DNA of 12,324 bases from Alphaproteobacteria bacterium (GTDB lineage Bacteria; Pseudomonadota; Alphaproteobacteria; Rickettsiales; Rickettsiaceae), in assembly GCA_020630305.1 (NCBI GenBank), contig JAHDBQ010000007.1, positions 1-12,324 of the forward strand, written 5' to 3'. Positions 8,111 to 12,324 of the stretch are shown here, one piece after another. Every line of letters starts with the position of its first letter. The first letter of the stretch is position 1. A program made the translations under genes and the position numbers. The notes beneath the pieces were generated by a model. The model did no database searches and was not told the origin of the DNA. It was given only the letters and a program-made list of their open reading frames with translations.

Positions 8111-8217
8111 TACAATAGTTAAGGTTCATTAATATTTATTGTTTTATAACAAGAATATCAATAGAAAAGATCCTGCTAAATTAATTAAAATAAAATACAT
8201 ACCCAATATCATCTGAC

Positions 8218-8340
8218 TAGCTTGCCTCACTGAAAGCATTTACCTTGAAAGATGATTGTAATTTAACTAAAGATCACAGACCAAGCCCACGAATGATAAT
8301 TACGCCTGGAGCGTATCTCCAATTCAACTCCATTAGCATT
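8218..8340. other. intergenic block with a G+C-raised core, possible gene or element relic
   Basis: Most of the 313-base gap 8048-8360 is AT-rich filler plus the ankyrin promoter. The core 8272-8331 is different: 29 of 60 bases are G or C by hand count. The plus strand is open from 8221 to the stop at 8416-8418 (65 codons) without a start near its beginning, and the minus strand has short open frames across the same bases. A 5-base hairpin TGGAG/CTCCA lies inside. No tRNA or known RNA pattern was recognised. It could be the remnant of an acquired gene or a small RNA. Confidence 0.35.
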
Positions 8341-8361
8341 AAAAACAAAATGAAAACACAT
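8263..8361 (-). CDS. possible 32-residue small protein overlapping the end of the upstream gene (TAATG)
   Basis: The ATG at 8361 overlaps the stop of the 122-residue gene as TAATG, a typical coupling arrangement. The product begins MCFHFVFNANG, is rich in Trp, Arg and His, and ends at TAA 8263-8265. No Shine-Dalgarno is needed for coupled re-initiation, but nothing else supports coding, and the length could be chance. Confidence 0.2.
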   Translation of the reverse strand: MCFHFVFNANGVELEIRSRRNYHSWAWSVIFS

Positions 8362-8729
8362 TACCCGCTAGTATCACCTGAAAGATTAGCTTCTAAATCA
8401 CTCTCTTCGATATCATAATGTAGCACTTCTAGCTCTTCTTTTAGAAAAGATAAATTGCTCAGCTCACTATCTATTTCAAACCTTAAATCTTGAACATATA
8501 GCTGCTTTGTTTTAATATCTTTTTGAATTAATTGAAAATAATGCGGTTGAACTTTTAATGTATCATCAGTCATTTTTAACAAATTAAGCGCGCGAATATT
8601 AGCAAGTACCGTATCCGCCTCAGAGCTGTATAAATCAATAATCTTGGAAAGCCATCCTTCTAAGTAATCAATATGAGCAGAGCACTTATCTATTTCGTTT
8701 AGGATGTCTCCTGTAGTTCTATTCTTCAT
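8361..8729 (-). CDS. hypothetical 122-residue helical protein
   Basis: I do not recognise a family. The sequence is almost entirely predicted helix, with no signal peptide or membrane segment; residues 60-110 have heptad-like spacing of Leu/Ile (FQLIQKDI, FEIDSELSNLSFLKEEL), suggesting a short coiled coil. The last 20 residues are acidic (DIEESDLEANLSGDTSG) and share the tetrapeptide LSGD with the C-terminus of the 732-residue ankyrin protein next door. The ATG has AAGG about 8 bases upstream, and TATAAT boxes 20-30 bases upstream. Codon use resembles its neighbours, and the open frame is clean. It stands alone between the ankyrin gene and cinA, with AT-rich gaps of about 300 bases on both sides. 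Confidence 0.65.
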   Translation of the reverse strand: MKNRTTGDILNEIDKCSAHIDYLEGWLSKIIDLYSSEADTVLANIRALNLLKMTDDTLKVQPHYFQLIQKDIKTKQLYVQDLRFEIDSELSNLSFLKEELEVLHYDIEESDLEANLSGDTSG

Positions 8730-8754
8730 CTTATTAACCTTTTTCCCAAATTAT

Positions 8755-8760
8755 ATTATA
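8755..8760 (-). promoter_or_regulatory. candidate -10 box for the 122-residue gene
   Basis: TATAAT reads on the minus strand, and a second overlapping copy lies at 8750-8755. The -35 region (GTCAAC) is poor, so this is only a weak call. Confidence 0.3.
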
Positions 8761-8778
8761 TAGTAATTTACCATGAAG

Positions 8779-8808
8779 TTGACGTCTTTCTACTGTATCT
8801 TTTATAAT
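8779..8808 (+). promoter_or_regulatory. promoter-like sequence on the plus strand in the gap before cinA
   Basis: TTGACG (8779-8784), an 18-base spacer, then TATAAT (8803-8808). It points away from the 122-residue gene into the 8816-9011 gap, where no convincing gene is seen; a weak hairpin (8907-8926) followed by TTAATT lies about 100 bases on. The rest of this gap is AT-rich with nothing recognisable. Confidence 0.3.
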
Positions 8809-9011
8809 TGATCTAATTACATTTTTTTCCTTTAATGGGTAAGCATTTAAGGCAAAAAATACAATATCTAAATCATAAAATATTATGTATAAACACCGTA
8901 AGCTTCAAGGTAATTTACTATACCTTTTAATTATATAATTTTGCCTACCGCAATTACTAACAGATATTATAAGTTACAGCTTGATTTATTACCATTTGTT
9001 GTTAAAATATC

Positions 9012-9512
9012 TTAAGTTAATTTATTTTGTACTAAGGAAACAAGCATCTTTAATGCCTTATAGCAAGCTTTTTTCCTGATCTGATCTCTAGTACCAGAAA
9101 AGTTAAAACTTGCAGTAATCACCTTCTCTTTAGAAGTGACAGCAATACATACATAACCAACCGGCTTTTTTCTAGTTCCACCGGCCGGCCCAGCTACTCC
9201 GGTAATTGAAACAGCGAATTCAGAACTTGTAATCCGCCTGACCCCTGATGCCATTTGAGCTGCAACTTCTTCTGAAACTGCGCCATAATTTTGCAAAGCA
9301 TCATCATTAACTTTAAGGATTTTCTTCTTAGACTCATTTGAGTAAACAACAACTGAGCAGTCAAAAAAATTCGACGCACCTCCAAGTGATGTTATATATG
9401 AAGCAAGCATTCCTCCAGTACAAGATTCAGCGCATGAAACCTTGATATTTGCATTTTTTGCCAGCCCCTTGAGCTGCAGAGCTAACTCGGTAATTTGTTG
9501 ATCTTTTATCAT
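9012..9512 (-). CDS. pncC: CinA C-terminal-domain protein, NMN deamidase (PncC-like)
   Basis: Stand-alone CinA C-terminal domain; this family converts nicotinamide mononucleotide to nicotinate mononucleotide plus ammonia in NAD salvage. Signature blocks are intact: AESCTGG (28-34), YSNESK (57-62), GAVSEEVAAQMA (77-88), the glycine-rich GVAGPAGGTRKKPVG (105-119) and FSGTRDQIR. From ATG 9512 it has 166 residues, nearly the 165 of E. coli PncC, with about the same number of residues ahead of AESCTGG. An alternative GTG at 9536 touches the stop codon of the upstream ankyrin gene (TAAGTG) and adds 8 residues; neither start has a clear Shine-Dalgarno. Either way the gene is probably coupled to the ankyrin gene. 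The N-terminal CinA domain is absent, as in E. coli PncC. Confidence 0.93.
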   Translation of the reverse strand: MIKDQQITELALQLKGLAKNANIKVSCAESCTGGMLASYITSLGGASNFFDCSVVVYSNESKKKILKVNDDALQNYGAVSEEVAAQMASGVRRITSSEFAVSITGVAGPAGGTRKKPVGYVCIAVTSKEKVITASFNFSGTRDQIRKKACYKALKMLVSLVQNKLT

Positions 9513-9536
9513 TTTATCAATAAATATTTTAAGCAC

Positions 9537-10106
9537 TTATTCAGAGTCTGAATAATCTATAGAATCTCCAATCTCATCGATTTCAGCATTTTCTTTAGAT
9601 TCTAAATAATCATAATAACTAACCACAAAATTGATTAATTTATCTTTTGCCTGATCATTCACTTCCTCACCATTTTCTGGCATAATATTACTTGCATCCG
9701 CGCCATAATTAAATAGTAGCAGGAATATACCCACATAACAATTATTAAATGCATACTCAAGCAAACTCTCTCCACTCGGCATTTTAGAATCAGGATCAGT
9801 ATTTTTTGTCAAAAGAAGCTCAAGAGTTTCTAGATTATTAGTATAAGCTGCAACTACTATAGGAGTGCAATTATTTTCATCCGCTGTCTTAATATCTAAC
9901 CTAGAATTCACAAAAAACTTCACAACTTTTTGTTTATAAGTATATATTGCTTCATTTAAAATAGCTATTTCTGATAGAGGAATGCTCTCCGATTTTAATT
10001 GTGTCATTATAACATCTAAGTAGCATAAGTCCTCTTTTTCAATAGATACAAAAATTTTTTTTTGTATCCCAGTTAATTCTTTTGGTGAATAATGTATTCT
10101 TTTCAA
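9537..10106 (-). CDS. small ankyrin-repeat protein, TTG start
   Basis: 189 residues. Two recognisable ankyrin repeats lie at about 79-108 (CTPIVVAAYTNNLETLELLL) and 113-142 (GESLLEYAFNNCYVGIFLLL), with a degenerate one before them (46-75). The last 25 residues are acidic (EIDEIGDSIDYSDSE). No signal peptide is seen. The start is TTG: an excellent GGGAGG lies 5 bases upstream, and no ATG lies near the N-terminus. Its TAA is immediately followed by GTG of the CinA-domain frame, so the two genes are probably translated from one message. The function is unknown; such small ankyrin proteins can be effectors or protein-interaction adaptors. Confidence 0.85.
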   Translation of the reverse strand: MKRIHYSPKELTGIQKKIFVSIEKEDLCYLDVIMTQLKSESIPLSEIAILNEAIYTYKQKVVKFFVNSRLDIKTADENNCTPIVVAAYTNNLETLELLLTKNTDPDSKMPSGESLLEYAFNNCYVGIFLLLFNYGADASNIMPENGEEVNDQAKDKLINFVVSYYDYLESKENAEIDEIGDSIDYSDSE

Positions 10107-10111
10107 TTTTG

Positions 10112-10117
10112 CCTCCC
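10112..10117 (-). promoter_or_regulatory. strong ribosome binding site supporting a TTG start
   Basis: GGGAGG on the minus strand, 5 bases (CAAAA) before TTG 10106. It is the strongest such site near any start in the ankyrin run and decides the start of the 189-residue protein. Confidence 0.75.
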
Positions 10118-10192
10118 TACTTGCGTTTATAATAAAACTGTATAATTCTATTGTAAAATACCCAAGTTAATTTTAAAAATAAACTATTATAA

Positions 10193-10220
10193 TTTATAAG
10201 TAATATTTAACTCTCTAGTT
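10193..10220. repeat. imperfect direct repeat downstream of the 486-residue ankyrin gene (copy 1)
   Basis: Shares AAGTAATATTTA exactly, and CTAGTT a few bases on, with 11761-11787 upstream of the same gene, in the same orientation. AT-rich, so chance is possible. Confidence 0.3.
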
Positions 10221-10248
10221 GCTACTACATCACATTAAACGCCACAAT

Positions 10249-11709
10249 TTATTCTATTTCTGATACAAAATCATCTGAATTTTTTGTATCTTCGCCAGCG
10301 AGGCAAGCTGCACCCTTACTATCGCTATCTTTTGTGTAATCTTTAATGTCAGGATATATTTTTGCATCATCAGCTAACTTATCCTTATTATCATTTTTTT
10401 TATGATGAAGCTGCTTTTTTTGTTTGTTTTTATTCTTGCTCTTTTTACTTCTCTTACTATTTTCAGAAACATTTCCAGGCGCTTCATGCTTTTCCCCTTC
10501 TATTACTTCATGCAATTCTCCTTTACCCTTACCTTCTGATTTTAAATCTCTCTTTAAACCTTCTTCATATGGATTTACAGCCTTAAGAATTTTATTATCA
10601 TTAATATTTTTTACTCTGCAAAAATCAAATGCAGTTTGAGCTTTTTTATTCTTGATAAATTTATCAGCACCTTGCTTAAGTAAGAACTCAATAGTACCTG
10701 CTTTACATTTAACCGCTGCCCAGTGCAAGCAACTAGAGCCTTGCGTAGACTCAATCGCATTTATATTAGCACCATTTTTTACTAGGTAACACACGATTTT
10801 ATCTTGCCCTTGTTTTGCTGCTAAAATTAATGGTGTAATATTGTAAGATATATTTAGCCCATTAATATTAGCCTTACCTTCTTCCACTAGAATTTTAGTC
10901 CCTTCTATGTTACCCGCACTTGCTGTTATATAAAGCGCTGAAAATTGCTGCTTATTATTTGCATCAACATATGCTCTATGCTCTATTAATAGCCTTATAG
11001 CTTCATTAAAACCATGCTTTGCAGCTATATGCAAGACAGTGTCCTGAGCGTTATCTTTTAAACTAAGCTGCTTAACAGAGCCAAGCAATAACGGAAGAAT
11101 ATTTTTACTACTTATATCTTTGCAAGCCAAATGAAGAGCTGTGCTGCGCTCTTTATTTTGAATGTCAGGACATGCACCGATCGTTATCAAAAAAGACGCC
11201 ATATCATAATTCTGACAAGCAATTGCATCATGCAATAAAGTATTACCTTTTTTATCCTGTTCGTTTATATTTTTACCCCCTTCACATACTAGCGCTGCTA
11301 TTATCTCTTTATGGCCGCGCTGCATTGCTTCCTGAATTAGAGTAAAACCATATGGGCTCATCACTGTCAGATCAGCATTTGAATTAATTAGAAGCCGGAC
11401 AATATCTGTTTTTCCTTCCACGACTGCAACAGCTATAGGATACCAACCTACATTATTTTCTATATGAGGTATATTAACATTATGTTGATATTTTATTGCA
11501 TCTTCCACTGGCTTTATTTTACCGTCCATTATAAAACTATTCAGTAATTTTATATCGTTATTTATCTTAACTTCTTTAGGTTCTGATTCTATATCTTTAG
11601 ATTCAGAATTTTCTTCAGATAAGGAATTATAAGCAGCGCGCAAAGCTTTCGAGGTTCCTTTATAAACCCCCTTAACAAGCGATTTAGTTCCTTTAAATAT
11701 AGTTTTCAT
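10249..11709 (-). CDS. ankyrin-repeat protein with basic N-terminal helix and lysine-rich tail, candidate secreted effector
   Basis: 486 residues. Residues 1-28 form a basic amphipathic-looking stretch with an internal echo (FKGTKSLVKG, then VYKGTSKALR). An acidic linker (31-48) follows, then about nine ankyrin repeats from 55 to 376, regularly spaced by 33-34 residues (for example near 87, 120, 154, 188, 222, 255, 290, 324 and 357; clear ALHLAC, VLHIAAKHG, CLHWAA signatures). Residues 380-445 are highly charged with a lysine-dense core (KRSKKSKNKNKQKK, 419-432), and the last 35 are acidic. No signal peptide or membrane helix is seen. GAGAGGTG lies 2 bases before the ATG, and a promoter-like pair lies upstream. 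A role as a host-directed or membrane-associated effector is inferred from the architecture only. Confidence 0.9.
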   Translation of the reverse strand: MKTIFKGTKSLVKGVYKGTSKALRAAYNSLSEENSESKDIESEPKEVKINNDIKLLNSFIMDGKIKPVEDAIKYQHNVNIPHIENNVGWYPIAVAVVEGKTDIVRLLINSNADLTVMSPYGFTLIQEAMQRGHKEIIAALVCEGGKNINEQDKKGNTLLHDAIACQNYDMASFLITIGACPDIQNKERSTALHLACKDISSKNILPLLLGSVKQLSLKDNAQDTVLHIAAKHGFNEAIRLLIEHRAYVDANNKQQFSALYITASAGNIEGTKILVEEGKANINGLNISYNITPLILAAKQGQDKIVCYLVKNGANINAIESTQGSSCLHWAAVKCKAGTIEFLLKQGADKFIKNKKAQTAFDFCRVKNINDNKILKAVNPYEEGLKRDLKSEGKGKGELHEVIEGEKHEAPGNVSENSKRSKKSKNKNKQKKQLHHKKNDNKDKLADDAKIYPDIKDYTKDSDSKGAACLAGEDTKNSDDFVSEIE

Positions 11710-11738
11710 AGCACCTCTCTTATATTTTTATTAGAAAT

Positions 11739-11767
11739 ATGATAAGTTCATTTATATTATTTTACAA
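11739..11767 (-). promoter_or_regulatory. candidate promoter of the 486-residue ankyrin gene
   Basis: On the minus strand TTGTAA (11762-11767), 17 bases, then TATCAT (11739-11744): 4 of 6 and 5 of 6 matches at ideal spacing, about 30 bases upstream of the start codon. Confidence 0.45.
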
Positions 11768-11787
11768 GTAATATTTACCCACTAGTT
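11761..11787. repeat. imperfect direct repeat upstream of the 486-residue ankyrin gene (copy 2)
   Basis: Matches 10193-10220 at about 23 of 28 positions. Overlaps the candidate -35 box, so the likeness could also reflect shared promoter-like composition. Confidence 0.3.
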
Positions 11788-11906
11788 ATATAAATAAAAT
11801 TCTATAGAGAAAAATTAACTTGAAGAACAAAAAATAGATGATTCTTATCTAGCTGTGCTATATAGTTTATATCATGCTTATTTTACTTAAATATTAGTCT
11901 AAACAT

Positions 11907-12324
11907 ATGAAGCCAGCAAAAATGCAAAAAAATATTACATTAGATGCAAACCAAGAAATTGTTAGCACTCAGCTATATGATATTGCAAGCCAAATAAAAC
12001 CTTCTAGCCTTAAGGAAAAAATCCTCCAATTCTTCAAAAAAAATAAGAACAGAAAGTTTTCAGGCATTTACTTGCATGGCGGAGTTGGAATTGGTAAAAC
12101 TATGCTAATGAATCGATTTTATAACGAAGTTTCAGTAAGCAAAGAAATAATACATTTTCAGCATTTTATGCAAGGGCTGCATAAGAAAATGCATAAGCTA
12201 CAAGCAGCTTCCGCAAATAAATTAATTGAGTCTGTAGCTAATGAAATCTCTGAACGTTCACTGGTTGTTTGCATAGATGAATTCGAAATTAAAGATATTA
12301 CTGACGCAATGATCGTAATGCGAT
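11907..12324 (+). CDS. zapE: ZapE / AFG1-family ATPase, 3' end cut by window
   Basis: 139 codons are visible, open to the window edge. AFG1/ZapE ATPases act in cell division (ZapE binds FtsZ in E. coli) and, in mitochondria, in quality control of inner-membrane proteins. Visible motifs: Walker A GGVGIGKT (58-65) inside GIYLHGGVGIGKTMLMNRFY, the family block HFQHFMQGLHKKMHKL (83-98), and Walker B LVVCIDEFEIKDITDAM (119-135). The upstream in-frame stop TAG is at 11895. Start ATG 11907 has no clear Shine-Dalgarno; a second ATG at 11922 is possible. The gene diverges from the ankyrin run and marks its right edge. Confidence 0.93.
   Translation, partial: MKPAKMQKNITLDANQEIVSTQLYDIASQIKPSSLKEKILQFFKKNKNRKFSGIYLHGGVGIGKTMLMNRFYNEVSVSKEIIHFQHFMQGLHKKMHKLQAASANKLIESVANEISERSLVVCIDEFEIKDITDAMIVMR

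Noticed and set aside
8263..8340. tRNA or similar RNA in the G+C-raised block
   Set aside because: No T-loop consensus, acceptor stem or cloverleaf arrangement can be built from the sequence.
10362..10639. Two plus-strand frames rich in Phe, Leu and Ser opposite the lysine-rich ankyrin tail
   Set aside because: They look like membrane peptides only because they are complementary to Lys/Glu codons.
5849..11709. Insertion sequence or prophage origin of the ankyrin run
   Set aside because: No transposase, integrase, terminal inverted repeats or tRNA attachment site is visible in the window.

Overview
The window reads as a piece of an AT-rich genome from a host-associated alphaproteobacterium, most like the Rickettsiales (for example the Midichloriaceae). 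This assignment is an inference. It rests on the very low G+C, the rickettsial or alphaproteobacterial flavour of ClpX, ClpP, the CinA-domain protein and the COG3178 kinase, and above all on three ankyrin-repeat proteins in 6 kb. No rRNA, tRNA, CRISPR array or insertion sequence was found.

Left part (1-5793): a protein quality-control block. Reading leftward on the minus strand, a membrane-anchored glutaredoxin is followed after 23 bases by clpP, then after a 223-base gap by clpX, then after only 4 bases by a COG3178-type sugar-kinase/phosphotransferase cut by the window edge. Diverging from the glutaredoxin is clpA on the plus strand. Both unfoldases carry the ClpP-docking IGF tripeptide, so ClpAP and ClpXP can both be assembled from this locus. 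clpS is not next to clpA. clpA ends at a long near-perfect hairpin that looks like a bidirectional terminator shared with the convergent ankyrin gene.

Middle and right part (5849-11709): an accessory-looking run of minus-strand genes between clpA and zapE. It holds a 732-residue ankyrin/coiled-coil protein with its own near-consensus promoter, an unrecognised 122-residue protein, a stand-alone CinA C-terminal domain (NMN deamidase, PncC-like), a 189-residue ankyrin protein with a TTG start that ends directly against the deamidase gene, and a 486-residue ankyrin protein with charged tails. The three ankyrin proteins have no visible signal peptide, and their terminal regions are charged and low in complexity. 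They are therefore candidates for type IV-secreted effectors, which is an inference.

The right edge (11907 onward) is the start of zapE on the plus strand.

The points most worth a second look are the G+C-raised relic-like block at 8218-8340, the ankyrin/NMN-deamidase gene pair, the predicted periplasmic glutaredoxin in front of clpP, and a lysine-rich insert encoded by poly-A runs beside the ClpP-docking loop of ClpA.
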